Shown in pieces: positions 45,236 through 54,133 of a DNA stretch of 64,000 nucleotides; position 1 is the stretch's first letter, and each line of letters starts with the position of its first letter. Source of the stretch: JBLMYQ01 sp050258375 (GTDB lineage Bacteria > Bacillota > Clostridia > Acetivibrionales > UBA4821). Below the pieces are notes generated by a model. It worked only from the letters and a program-made list of their open reading frames with translations, was not told the DNA's origin and searched no databases. The translations under genes and the position numbers were made by a program. The stretch is taken from the NCBI GenBank assembly GCA_050258375.1, contig JBLMYQ010000063.1:1-64000 (forward strand), read 5' to 3'.

Positions 45236-45694
45236 ATGAATTATAATTTTGAAGTAAGTGAACAACCAGCACAGCCTGTTCTCTCCATGCGCAAGAGAAC
45301 ACCAGTATCAAATCTTCCACAGGAATTAGGCAGAGCGTATAATTTGATTATTCAATATTTGAATGAGCTTGGCGAGCAACCCAAATATACTGCTTTTGCA
45401 GCATATTACAATCTTGATATGAATGATCTTGATGTTGAAATGGGATTCCCGGTTTCTAAAGCTATTTTTGGAAAGGGTGAAATAAATGCAAGTGAGATAC
45501 CAGCAGGAAAGCAGGTTAGCTGTATGTATAAAGGACCATATAATCAAATGGAGTCTGTTTATAATGAAATAAATAAGTGGATGAATGAAAAAGGTTTTGT
45601 ACCAACAGGAATTTGTTATGAATTCTATTATAACTCGCCAATGGATGTGCCTGAAAGTGAGCTTTTGACAAAGATAGTATTTCCAATAAAATAA
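45236..45694 (+). CDS. GyrI-like / AraC-type effector-binding domain protein
   Basis: 152 aa with AAGGGGG before the start. It is a stand-alone effector-binding fold: AAYYNLDMNDLDVEMGFPVSK, then GEINASEIPAGKQVSCMYKG, and a C-terminal FYYNSPMDVPESELLTKI that supplies the ligand glutamate in this family. Such proteins bind hydrophobic or cationic small molecules, and some hydrolyse them. It probably works with the WYL regulator just upstream. Confidence 0.85.
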   Translation: MNYNFEVSEQPAQPVLSMRKRTPVSNLPQELGRAYNLIIQYLNELGEQPKYTAFAAYYNLDMNDLDVEMGFPVSKAIFGKGEINASEIPAGKQVSCMYKGPYNQMESVYNEINKWMNEKGFVPTGICYEFYYNSPMDVPESELLTKIVFPIK

Positions 45695-45747
45695 ATATGT
45701 TTAGAATGATAATTAAGATCTAAAAAACTTAAAGAGATTTATATAAA

Positions 45748-45792
45748 ACAAAAACCCTTTTTTAAAATTAATTGTAAAGAAGGGTTTTTGTT
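45748..45792 (+). terminator. rho-independent terminator after the GyrI-like gene
   Basis: AACAAAAACCCTT (45748-45760, core ACCCTT) pairs with AAGGGTTTTTGTT (45780-45792) across a ~20-nt loop, ending in T residues. Confidence 0.8.
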
Positions 45793-45881
45793 ATGTATGT
45801 TAAAATATGAAAAGTAAAAAAACATTTTTGAAGGGTTTATATAAAAATATTCGTCTTAATATATAGAGAGGAGGGGGAGAA

Positions 45882-46445
45882 TTGGAACCTGATGAGCTGC
45901 TTATCAAAAAAATAATAAAAGGAGATCATGAAGCATTTGGAAGTATTGTCGAAAATTATAAAGCGCTGATATATATAATATGCTTCAATATAGTTAAAGA
46001 CTGCCAAGAAGCTGAAAATTTAGCACAAGAAACATTTATAAAAGCATACAGCTCCCTCTCACAGTACAAATACGGAAGTTTTAAAACATGGATTGCTCGA
46101 ATAGCGACTAATACATCAATTGATTATAAGCGAAGCGTTACTGGAAAAAGGCAGGAAAATGTTGTTTACATAGAAGATATTGATGAAATTACAAAGGATG
46201 AAAGTGTAAATATACAAGAAGAATTTATTAAGAAAGAACAAAAAGAAAAAGTCTTACAAACCTGCAATCAACTGCCGGAAAAATATAAAACAGTATTAAT
46301 AAAATATTATATTGAATCAAAAAATTACAATGAAATAGCTAATGAAGAAAAAATAAGTACAAGAGCAGTGGAAACCAGATTATACAGAGCAAAAAAGTTA
46401 TTCAAGAGGAGGTGGGATGAGGGTGAGCACTATGAACCATTTTGA
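45882..46445 (+). CDS. ECF-type RNA polymerase sigma factor
   Basis: 187 aa, starting with TTG behind GAGGAGGGGGAGAA. Region 2 shows CFNIVKDCQEAENLAQETFIK and region 4 shows LPEKYKTVLIKYYIESKNYN followed by the helix-turn-helix ISTRAVETRLYRAKKLF. The 3' end overlaps the anti-sigma gene by 29 bp, and two small membrane proteins follow. This is a cell-envelope stress or signal module. No autoregulatory ECF promoter was recognised by eye. Confidence 0.92.
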   Translation: MEPDELLIKKIIKGDHEAFGSIVENYKALIYIICFNIVKDCQEAENLAQETFIKAYSSLSQYKYGSFKTWIARIATNTSIDYKRSVTGKRQENVVYIEDIDEITKDESVNIQEEFIKKEQKEKVLQTCNQLPEKYKTVLIKYYIESKNYNEIANEEKISTRAVETRLYRAKKLFKRRWDEGEHYEPF

Positions 46446-46875
46446 TTCAAATGAATGGAAAAAGTACATTAACGAACAACTTGAAGAAGAAATGAAAAAG
46501 CAAATGGAAGAACATTTAGCGACATGTGATTTGTGTCTTGAATTATATGTTATGTTGTGTGAAGAACAGTGCAATGATAGTGGCTTAATCCGAGTCCAAG
46601 CCGACTTTTCAGATAAGGTTCTAGGGGAAATTAAATCTATAAAAAGGAAAGACACTGGAAGGAAAAAAGAAATTGTTAATTATGTTATTGCAGCATCTCT
46701 GACTTTATTTATAACAGCATCCGGCACCTTCCAGACTTTATATCAAAAAACTAAACAGGCAGTTAGCAGCGTTCCTAATATTGGCTTTACAGAAAAATTG
46801 TTTATTAATGGATGGTCAGAAAACCTAACGAATGGGACTAAAAATATTATTAATAAAATTAATGAAAAAATTTAA
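46417..46875 (+). CDS. anti-sigma factor with zinc-binding motif
   Basis: 152 aa if started at 46417 (AGGAGG only 4 nt away); GTG 46423 and ATG 46432 are alternatives. The N-terminal ZAS-type motif is EEHLATCDLCLELY (H-x3-C-x2-C), which clamps the cognate sigma factor. A single membrane helix (NYVIAASLTLFITASGTF) puts ~45 residues outside. The 29-bp overlap with the sigma gene indicates strict co-expression. Confidence 0.85.
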   Translation: MRVSTMNHFDSNEWKKYINEQLEEEMKKQMEEHLATCDLCLELYVMLCEEQCNDSGLIRVQADFSDKVLGEIKSIKRKDTGRKKEIVNYVIAASLTLFITASGTFQTLYQKTKQAVSSVPNIGFTEKLFINGWSENLTNGTKNIINKINEKI

Positions 46876-46897
46876 TGATTTTTAAAGGAGTGATTTT

Positions 46898-47374
46898 ATG
46901 AATAACAAAAGTAAGTTTTGGACGTTTATATTTACGATGGTGCCGGGAGGAGGGCATATGTACTTGGGACTGCTTCGCCAGGGAGTACAATTAATGGTTA
47001 GTTTCTTTATGTGTTTCTTTCTTACTGATTGGCTAAGAACGAGTGTATTCATTGTGCTGGCACCTGTAATATGGTTTTACAGCTTTTTTGACTCTATGAA
47101 CAAAGTAAATAGTCAGGAAGCAATTGAGGATAGTGATGTTTATTTTTTCCAATGGCTAAAAAGTAACGAAGGAATAAGTAAAAACAAGGCAAAAATAATA
47201 GGCTGGGGAATGCTTATTTTAGGTGTATACCTGATCCTCGATAGAATTGTAATAAATTATGTAATAGAAGAGTATATAAGGGTTGGTGTGGTTTCTCTTA
47301 TTCTTATAGCTGCTGGTATAAAGCTTCTTATTGGTAGTAAGATTCCACAAAAAAATGAAATTGAGGGTGAATAA
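46898..47374 (+). CDS. TM2-like multi-pass membrane protein
   Basis: 158 aa with AAAGGAG upstream. The opening TFIFTMVPGGGHMYLGLLRQG is the glycine-rich 'PGxGHxYxG' motif of TM2-type membrane proteins. Four to five hydrophobic helices. Third gene of the sigma/anti-sigma operon. Function unknown; by context it is a regulated envelope protein or part of signal perception. Confidence 0.75.
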   Translation: MNNKSKFWTFIFTMVPGGGHMYLGLLRQGVQLMVSFFMCFFLTDWLRTSVFIVLAPVIWFYSFFDSMNKVNSQEAIEDSDVYFFQWLKSNEGISKNKAKIIGWGMLILGVYLILDRIVINYVIEEYIRVGVVSLILIAAGIKLLIGSKIPQKNEIEGE

Positions 47375-47375
47375 T

Positions 47376-47717
47376 ATGAGAAGAATTAGAGTAGGTTCAA
47401 TTTCTATGGGGCTTAGCTTAATAGCTTTTGGAGTGATATTACTTATATTTCACGGCAGCAGTGAATTAGCAGTACAGCAAATTATGAAGTGGTGGCCGGT
47501 TATTATCATAATATTAGGGGTTGAAACATTGCTGCATGTGTATTTTACAGCAATCGGAAAAACGGAATGTGTAAAATTTGATATGTTTAGTGTAATGATG
47601 GTAGGTCTAATTATTATGGTTACTCTGGGAATTTATATAGCAACAAGTATTTTTGAAAACCCAAGATTCAATCAAGGATGTATTCAAAACAACAGTCATA
47701 CTTTTCAAATAAAATAA
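47376..47717 (+). CDS. LiaI/LiaF-TM-like small membrane protein
   Basis: 113 aa from the ATG at 47376, 1 nt after the previous stop, with GAGGG upstream. Three hydrophobic helices. The pattern SLIAFGVILLIF...WWPVIIIILGVE is that of the LiaI/LiaF-type transmembrane domain (DUF5668 group), found in envelope-stress proteins. Last gene of the sigma-factor operon. Confidence 0.7.
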   Translation: MRRIRVGSISMGLSLIAFGVILLIFHGSSELAVQQIMKWWPVIIIILGVETLLHVYFTAIGKTECVKFDMFSVMMVGLIIMVTLGIYIATSIFENPRFNQGCIQNNSHTFQIK

Positions 47718-47745
47718 TTTATTTGAAAAAATGTATAAAATTAAC

Positions 47746-47773
47746 TTGTTTTTTAAAATAAGCATAGTATAAT
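47746..47773 (+). promoter_or_regulatory. putative promoter for the 32-aa peptide gene
   Basis: TTGTTT (47746-47751), 16 nt, TATAAT (47768-47773), about 105 nt upstream of the small ATG at 47879. Confidence 0.45.
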
Positions 47774-47878
47774 ATGAATAATATTATACTTTATTTTTTA
47801 AGGGTTACGATTGTTAACAGGATTTTGGTGATTTTACTATGATGCACAATGCTTTATGGGGACGTTAAAGGAAAGGGG

Positions 47879-47977
47879 ATGAGGAATGTGACGGCAAAAG
47901 CGGCAGCTATAGTATTGGTTTTAGGCATTCTGGCATTGACTGGAGCTGTTTCAAAATTTTTTTTCAAACAATCTTAA
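47879..47977 (+). CDS. 32-aa single-helix membrane peptide
   Basis: Thirty-two codons plus stop. AAAGGA lies 6 nt before the ATG; an internal GTG at 47888 is an alternative start. The peptide is MRNVTAKAAAIVLVLGILAL and then TGAVSKFFFKQS, one hydrophobic helix with a basic end on each side. A promoter upstream and a rho-independent terminator 27 nt downstream give it a complete transcription unit. No family recognised. Confidence 0.55.
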   Translation: MRNVTAKAAAIVLVLGILALTGAVSKFFFKQS

Positions 47978-48003
47978 TAAAAAACTAATTAAATTATCCC
48001 GAG

Positions 48004-48036
48004 AAAAAGTCTTGACCTTTTTGGTTAGGGCTTTTT
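48004..48036 (+). terminator. rho-independent terminator
   Basis: AAAAAGTCTTGACC (48004-48017) and GGTTAGGGCTTTTT (48023-48036) pair over 14 bp with three G-U pairs around a T5 loop, then T-rich sequence. It closes the unit of the 32-aa peptide. Confidence 0.8.
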
Positions 48037-48163
48037 CCTTTTATTTAAATAAGGAAAAATCCACAGGTTGACATAATGTGGATACCTGATAGAATTTATT
48101 AGAGTAAGAGGAAGGAAACCTGTACATAAAAGTAGGACAGCCTTGATATAGGGTGATTAGGGT

Positions 48164-49504
48164 ATGGGTATTCCTTTTATTACTAATGAAAAAACACATA
48201 TAAAGCTATGTAACAGCTTTTATATATCAACCACTTGTAAATTCTTTATTGCAAATGTGCTTGCACTTGCATGGTTTGTTTTGAGCACATATATATGCTT
48301 GCATTGGATAAGCTTCTTGTCTGGCAAGGCAGGGACTTTCATTGCTTGGTATATAGTTCTTTTCATTGCTTTGATTCCGGGGTATCTGAATGTTTTTCTG
48401 TTAATAAGTCTTCTTTTAGACAGACCGCCAAATCTTTATTATGAAAGAGAATATCCGCCGGTTACCCTGCTTATAGCTGTTTATAATGGCGAGGAATGCA
48501 TAGGTGAAACGCTTAAAGCAATCTCAAAGCAAGATTACGCAGGAGAAGTAAGGATATTAATTATTAACGATGGTTCAACTGATAATACCATTAACATAAT
48601 TAAACAAATAAATATGAAGGATTGCAGAGTTTTAACGGTTAGGCATAGGGGAAAAGCAAAAGCGTTGAACAAGGGGTTAAAGCATATAAAAACCGAGTAT
48701 ACAATTTGTATTGATGCAGATACATTTCTCCAGCCACAGGCATTAAAACGCATAATGGCTAGAATGCTTGGAGATCCGGTTAATACCTCTGCGGTTGCTG
48801 GATGTGTATTAACAAAGAACTCCAGGCAATCATTCATGGCAAAACTTCAGGAATGGGATTATTTTTTGGCTATATCATCTGTAAAACGCCAGCAAGCGTT
48901 ATTTCAAGCAACTTTAGTTGCCCAGGGAGCATTCAGTGCTTTTAAAACATCTGTATTAAAAGAGATTAATGGTTGGCCTGATTGTATAGGAGAGGATATA
49001 GTTCTGACCTGGGCTATGATTAAAGCAGGTTATAGGATAGGGTTTGAGTCTAGTGCCGTTGGATTTACGCTTGTTCCTGAAAAATATTCTGAATTTGCAA
49101 GGCAGAGAAGAAGATGGGCAAGAGGAATGATAGAAGCTTTCAAAAATCATTTTGATGTTTTCTTTAAAAAAGTAAACATCAGAACATTTATTATTGGGCT
49201 GGATTTACTGCTTCCATTTATGGATATTACCTATACTTTTATTTTTATACCTGGGATAATACTGGCTTTATTTGGATACTTTTGGATAGTTGGACCAATG
49301 ACTCTCACGGTTCTTCCATTTACACTTTTAATAAGCACTGTAATGTATAAGCTTCAAAGCAAGAATTTTGTAGAGTTAAAGCTAAAGGTAAGAAAAAATA
49401 AAATTGGCTTTGTGGTATATACACTTGCTTATCAACTTCTAATGGCACCGATTTGCGTATGGGGGTATGCCGAAGAGCTGATGGGAGTGATGAAAAGGTG
49501 GTAA
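48164..49504 (+). CDS. membrane glycosyltransferase family 2 (processive type)
   Basis: 446 aa. Two N-terminal membrane helices (~32-52 and ~64-92), a cytosolic GT2 domain and two or three C-terminal helices. GT2 landmarks are PPVTLLIAVYNGEECIGETL, INDGSTDNT, CIDADTF (DxD-like), GEDIVLTW (the TED/GED region) and QRRRWARGM (the Q/RxxRW motif of processive synthases). The layout resembles poly-N-acetylglucosamine or hyaluronan synthases. No partner polysaccharide gene is adjacent. Confidence 0.85.
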   Translation: MGIPFITNEKTHIKLCNSFYISTTCKFFIANVLALAWFVLSTYICLHWISFLSGKAGTFIAWYIVLFIALIPGYLNVFLLISLLLDRPPNLYYEREYPPVTLLIAVYNGEECIGETLKAISKQDYAGEVRILIINDGSTDNTINIIKQINMKDCRVLTVRHRGKAKALNKGLKHIKTEYTICIDADTFLQPQALKRIMARMLGDPVNTSAVAGCVLTKNSRQSFMAKLQEWDYFLAISSVKRQQALFQATLVAQGAFSAFKTSVLKEINGWPDCIGEDIVLTWAMIKAGYRIGFESSAVGFTLVPEKYSEFARQRRRWARGMIEAFKNHFDVFFKKVNIRTFIIGLDLLLPFMDITYTFIFIPGIILALFGYFWIVGPMTLTVLPFTLLISTVMYKLQSKNFVELKLKVRKNKIGFVVYTLAYQLLMAPICVWGYAEELMGVMKRW

Positions 49505-49594
49505 AAAGAGGAGAATAATTAATTCATTTACTTGACAGACTGGGATTTTACAGTTTACAGTTAGATACAGAACAAGCAGTTAAAGGGGTGAATT

Positions 49595-50242
49595 ATGGAA
49601 ATTAAGGTAATGAAAAATATAATGCATTCAAATAGCCAGATAGCAGAAGAAAACAGAGAAGCCATGAAGGCTAAAAACATCTGCGCAGTCAACATTCTGG
49701 CTTCACCGGGAGCGGGCAAAACCAGCGTGCTTGTTAAGCTTATAGAAGCTTTAAGGAATAAAGTACCACTGGCTGTTATTGAAGGAGATATTGAGGGGAG
49801 CATTGATGCTGAAAGAATTGATAAGATGGGTATCCCGGTGATTCAGATAAATACTTGTGGAGGCTGCCACCTTGATGCAAATATGATAAAAGAAGCCATG
49901 GTTTCACTAAAGCCTACTGAGGAAACAATTATATTTATTGAAAATGTAGGGAATCTGGTTTGTCCTTCTTCTTTTGATTTGGGGGAAACCTTAAGAATAG
50001 TTATAGCAAGTGTTACTGAAGGTAGTGACAAGCCTATAAAATATCCAAAGGCATTTCAGACTGCTGATTTGATTGTCCTTAATAAAACAGACCTTGTAGA
50101 GCATACCGATTTCGATAAAAGCTATTTCTATAAAGGCATAAATGCGGTTTCGGATAAGAAGGTAATAGAGGTTTCTTGTGTAAAAAATTCAGGGATAAAA
50201 GAATTAGCCGAAGAAGTTTTAAAGCTTTGCAAAAGAGGTTAG
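49595..50242 (+). CDS. hypB: hydrogenase nickel-incorporation GTPase HypB
   Basis: 215 aa with AAAGGGG upstream. P-loop LASPGAGKTS, EGDIEGSIDAERI, the metal-site CGGCHLDA (Cys and His of the GTPase-domain metal site), ENVGNLVCPSSFDLGE and NKTDLV. The N-terminus lacks the His-rich tract and the CxxCGC motif of some HypB proteins. HypB delivers nickel to [NiFe]-hydrogenase with HypA. hypF follows 8 nt downstream. Confidence 0.95.
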   Translation: MEIKVMKNIMHSNSQIAEENREAMKAKNICAVNILASPGAGKTSVLVKLIEALRNKVPLAVIEGDIEGSIDAERIDKMGIPVIQINTCGGCHLDANMIKEAMVSLKPTEETIIFIENVGNLVCPSSFDLGETLRIVIASVTEGSDKPIKYPKAFQTADLIVLNKTDLVEHTDFDKSYFYKGINAVSDKKVIEVSCVKNSGIKELAEEVLKLCKRG

Positions 50243-50250
50243 GAAGGTTT

Positions 50251-52509
50251 ATGGAGAAATACAATGAAAAAGCTTTTGAAATAAAGATAATAGGGCTGGT
50301 TCAGGGAATAGGCTTTCGACCTTTTATTTACAGGGCTGCAGCTATTAATGAAATCTGCGGGTTTGTTGCTAATAGAGGTGGGGAAGTAATTATTCATGCT
50401 GAAGGCAAGACGGAGAAGCTTGAAGCTTTTATAGAATATATAAAAAGAAATAAACCTGCTGGTGCAGTAGTTTACGACATGAATATTTTACATACGCAGT
50501 TCAAGAATTGTACTAAATTTGAAATAATAAAGAGTATTTCAAACCGAGAAGCTTTTTCTGTAGTACAACCGGATATAGCAATTTGTGATGAATGCTTAAA
50601 AGATATAAAAAACACTCAAAGCCGATATGCTTATTATCCGTTTACTTCATGTACGGAATGTGGACCAAGACTAACTATTATAGAGAATATTCCTTATGAC
50701 AGGGAAAACACAGCAATGAAAGCCTTTCCAATGTGCCCGAAATGTGCTGACGAATACCGAAATCCTGATGATCGCAGGTTTCATGCTCAGACAATTTGCT
50801 GTCCGGAGTGCGGTCCTGGATTTGAAATGTTTGATAATAAGAGGAATAAGCTTGAAGGAAATATATTTGATAATGCTTCAAGGCTAATCAAGCAAGGCTT
50901 TATTTTAGCTGTTAAAGGCATTGGTGGTTTTCATATAATTTGTGATGCTGAAAATGATGAGGCAGTATTAAAGTTAAGACAAAGAAAGAAAAGAATTGCA
51001 AAGCCTTTTGCAGTAATGGTTAAGGATATAGAAACAGCGAAAAAGTATTGTTACATTAATGAGCAGGAAAAAAAGCTTTTATTAAGCAAGGAAAGCCCAA
51101 TTGTACTTCTTGAACAAATAAGACAGTCACAACTTTCTGGAAACCTTAATGCCGGGCTTAACCGTTTAGGAATAATGCTTCCTTATTCAGGAATTCATGA
51201 ACTATTATTTAATGATCAAATCACGGCAATTGTTGCGACTAGTGGAAACAGGAGCGGTATGCCATTAATAACAGAGAATGACCAGGCTTTTGAACAGTTA
51301 AAGGACATAGTAGATTATTTTCTTATTCACAATCGGGAAGTAATAAATAGATGTGACGACAGTGTTATTTCAAATACTCAATTCATAAGAAGAGCAAGGG
51401 GATATGTACCTGTTCCGTTAAAGTTAGAGACATCAAACGATAAATCAATACTTGCTTGTGGTGCTGATTTGAAAAATACCTTTACTTTTATAAAAAAAGA
51501 CATTGCTTATACGAGCCAACATATTGGAAATTTGGACTTAATTGAGACCTATGAGGCATATCAGAAAACAATTAAGCAATATGAAAAAATATTTAATATA
51601 AAGCCTGAAATAGTTGTGTGCGATAAGCACCCAAATTATATTTCAACCCAATTTGCTGAAAAATCGGGAATGGAAATTATTAAGGTTCAGCACCATTACG
51701 CACATATTGCGAGCGTAATTGCAGAGCATGAAATAAAAGGAGATGTAATAGGTGTTGCCTTTGACGGAACCGGATATGGGGATGATGGGACCATTTGGGG
51801 AGGCGAATTTTTTATTGCTTCATTAAAATCCTATTTGCGGTATGCTCATTTGCATCAAGTCTGGCTTCCGGGAGGAGATATTGCTGCAAAAGAACCGTGG
51901 AGAATGGCTGGAGCTTATCTTCAAGACTCATTTGGTTCAGAATATGTCAAACTAAGGATACCTGTACTTGAAGAGCTTAAAAACAGAGATTGGGAAATAT
52001 TAATGAAAACAGGAGTAAATAAAATAAAGACATCAAGTGCAGGGAGAATGTTTGATGCAGTATCGGCAATTCTTGGCATCTGCTATATTAATACCTATGA
52101 AGGTCAGGCAGCAGCTGAAATGGAGGCAATTGCAGATAACAAGCAGGATGGTTTTTATGATTTTGAAATAGCTGAAAATAAGGAGACTATTGTTGATTAT
52201 ACAAAGACAATACTTTCGATTGTGAGAGATATAAAGGCTGGCAGGTCCATATCCCAAATTGCATGCATCTTTCATAATACAGTTGCTAAATCGATTACCG
52301 ATATGTGTAATAGAATGAAGAAAGAAACTGATTTGAATAAGGTTGTGTTAAGTGGTGGAGTGTTTCAGAATAGGCTGCTGCTGGGGGAAACAATCAAACT
52401 GTTAGAAGGAGAAGGTTTTGATGTTTATATAAATAATATTGTTCCGTGCAATGATGGTGGAATTTCGTTTGGGCAAGCGGCGGTTGGAATAGCCCGCCTA
52501 TCTTATTGA
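50251..52509 (+). CDS. hypF: carbamoyltransferase HypF
   Basis: 752 aa from the ATG at 50251 (AGGAAGG upstream); the frame is open earlier but overlaps hypB. The acylphosphatase domain has GLVQGIGFRPFIYRAA. Two zinc-finger pairs follow (CDECLKDI/CTECGPR and CPKCADEY/CPECGP). The YrdC-like domain has KGIGGFHIICDA and the Kae1-like domain has QHHYAHIASVIAEH and VAFDGTGYGDDGTIWGGE. It makes the cyanide ligand precursor for [NiFe] hydrogenases with HypE. The last 12 bp overlap the convergent GH57 gene. hypA, C, D and E are not in the window. Confidence 0.96.
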   Translation: MEKYNEKAFEIKIIGLVQGIGFRPFIYRAAAINEICGFVANRGGEVIIHAEGKTEKLEAFIEYIKRNKPAGAVVYDMNILHTQFKNCTKFEIIKSISNREAFSVVQPDIAICDECLKDIKNTQSRYAYYPFTSCTECGPRLTIIENIPYDRENTAMKAFPMCPKCADEYRNPDDRRFHAQTICCPECGPGFEMFDNKRNKLEGNIFDNASRLIKQGFILAVKGIGGFHIICDAENDEAVLKLRQRKKRIAKPFAVMVKDIETAKKYCYINEQEKKLLLSKESPIVLLEQIRQSQLSGNLNAGLNRLGIMLPYSGIHELLFNDQITAIVATSGNRSGMPLITENDQAFEQLKDIVDYFLIHNREVINRCDDSVISNTQFIRRARGYVPVPLKLETSNDKSILACGADLKNTFTFIKKDIAYTSQHIGNLDLIETYEAYQKTIKQYEKIFNIKPEIVVCDKHPNYISTQFAEKSGMEIIKVQHHYAHIASVIAEHEIKGDVIGVAFDGTGYGDDGTIWGGEFFIASLKSYLRYAHLHQVWLPGGDIAAKEPWRMAGAYLQDSFGSEYVKLRIPVLEELKNRDWEILMKTGVNKIKTSSAGRMFDAVSAILGICYINTYEGQAAAEMEAIADNKQDGFYDFEIAENKETIVDYTKTILSIVRDIKAGRSISQIACIFHNTVAKSITDMCNRMKKETDLNKVVLSGGVFQNRLLLGETIKLLEGEGFDVYINNIVPCNDGGISFGQAAVGIARLSY

Positions 52510-54090
52510 TTTATAAACCTTATAATCTATATCAGGGAAAATATTATCCTTCCATTCAACTTCGCGCAGCCATTTTTCATCCAGATTATTTTCCTTTATG
52601 TCATAATAAATCTTTGTGAATCTGCTTAAATGGTCATTGGTTCTTTTCTTTGCGTATTCAACCATTGTATCAGCTTTCATTATAAATGCCCAATCACTGC
52701 TTTGGGCTAGTAAAAGCTCTCTCGCTGCCTGATTGAGTGCATCTTTCAGAAGTCCCTCGCCGACATTGGGGTTGTCATTGGTAATTTCAACCATCCTTTG
52801 AGCAGCCTTTTGAAGATGGTTATATATCCAATCGTTTGACTTGTTAAGCCACACTTCATTATATCCGTTTGCACCCCAACTGGAGCTGCATGGTGAGGCA
52901 ACCTGAATCAGAGGAAATTTATTTATATACTCACCAGGAGTAATTGGGCTGAGTTCTTCGGGAATCTTGTCAAGCTTCTTAAAGAGATTGTATAACCATT
53001 CTGGTCCTTCATACCACCAATGACCAAAAAGTTCAGCATCGTAAGGGCATACAAATAAAGGAGGCTTGTCCATATTATTTTCAAGAAACTCTATATGCTT
53101 AAGTCTATTTGATAAAAAATCTAAGGCATGCTGCTCTGTTTTTGCAGAAGCAGTAGATGGATTATAGGGTAATTTGTGTTGAGTTTTTCCGGTAATCTTA
53201 TAATATTTTATCCCTGTATTTATTCTTTTTCCATCAGATAATATATATGGGTTTATGTAATTAAAATCCAGGTCATGACCTATATCTCTATAGAAATCAC
53301 GATAATCATGGTCACCAGGATAGCCTACATCAGAACTCCATACTTGTTTTGAGGATTCTATATCACGTCCAAACCCGACGACTCCTCTTGGAGTAACTAT
53401 CGGAGCAAAAGTGCCATAAACAGGACGGGGATTTGCAAACAATATTCCATGTGATTCTATAAGAACATAATCTACGCCATTCTCAATAAGATATTTTTCC
53501 AGGTCGGGTATATAGCCGCATTCAGGCAGCCACATGCCTTTGGGCTTAGAGCCGAAGTATTTCTCAAAGATTTGAACAGCAACAGATATTTGTGCCTTAA
53601 CAGATTCGGGGGTAAGGTTCAAAAGTGGTAGAAAGCCATGTGTTGCTGCACAGGTTATTATTTCAACTTTCCCTGTTTTTTGAAGCTTGCTAAAGGCATT
53701 TATCAGGTTTTTTTCATATTTATGAACAAAGCAATCAAAATCATTTCTATATTTATTTGCATACATGACAGCCAAGCTATGAAACTCAGGCTGATGTGCG
53801 GTACGTTCAATTTCTCTTTCACATAAGTTAATCATTTTTGATAAAAAGCCAATATATCTATCTTGTAACAGAGAATCTGTAAGCATCGAAATAAGAGGAG
53901 GAGATAATGAAATAGTAAGCCTGAAGTCAATTCCTTCTTCATTTAGATGATTAAAACGCTCCAGAAGAGGGATGTATGTTTCAGAAATAGCTTCAAAAAG
54001 CCATCTTTCTTCAAGAAAATCTTCTTGCTCGGGATGGCGTACAAATGGCAGATGTGCATGAAGTACAATTGCTAGAAAACCTTTTGCCAA
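52498..54090 (-). CDS. GH57 family 1,4-alpha-glucan branching enzyme
   Basis: 530 aa. The N-terminal GH57 domain starts LAIVLHAHLPFVRHPEQ; the nucleophile region is GMWLPECGY (Glu ~190) and the acid/base region PPLFVCPYDAELFGHWWYEG (Asp ~350). The DUF1957-type C-terminal region ends in WAFIMKADTMVEYAKKRTNDH. Length and motifs match bacterial GH57 branching enzymes (AmyC/TK1436-like). It converges with hypF by 12 bp and is followed on the same strand side by a DUF4912 gene upstream. It probably shapes glycogen made with the neighbouring GT4. Confidence 0.9.
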   Translation of the reverse strand: MAKGFLAIVLHAHLPFVRHPEQEDFLEERWLFEAISETYIPLLERFNHLNEEGIDFRLTISLSPPLISMLTDSLLQDRYIGFLSKMINLCEREIERTAHQPEFHSLAVMYANKYRNDFDCFVHKYEKNLINAFSKLQKTGKVEIITCAATHGFLPLLNLTPESVKAQISVAVQIFEKYFGSKPKGMWLPECGYIPDLEKYLIENGVDYVLIESHGILFANPRPVYGTFAPIVTPRGVVGFGRDIESSKQVWSSDVGYPGDHDYRDFYRDIGHDLDFNYINPYILSDGKRINTGIKYYKITGKTQHKLPYNPSTASAKTEQHALDFLSNRLKHIEFLENNMDKPPLFVCPYDAELFGHWWYEGPEWLYNLFKKLDKIPEELSPITPGEYINKFPLIQVASPCSSSWGANGYNEVWLNKSNDWIYNHLQKAAQRMVEITNDNPNVGEGLLKDALNQAARELLLAQSSDWAFIMKADTMVEYAKKRTNDHLSRFTKIYYDIKENNLDEKWLREVEWKDNIFPDIDYKVYKSIR

Positions 54091-54133
54091 AAAAGTTTAA
54101 CTCCTTTCATTTCAAAAATGCAAAGGCTGAAAA

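Noticed and set aside
49532..49560. TTGACA at 49532 as a promoter for hypB-hypF
   Set aside because: A perfect -35, but no acceptable -10 hexamer occurs at 16-18 nt spacing.
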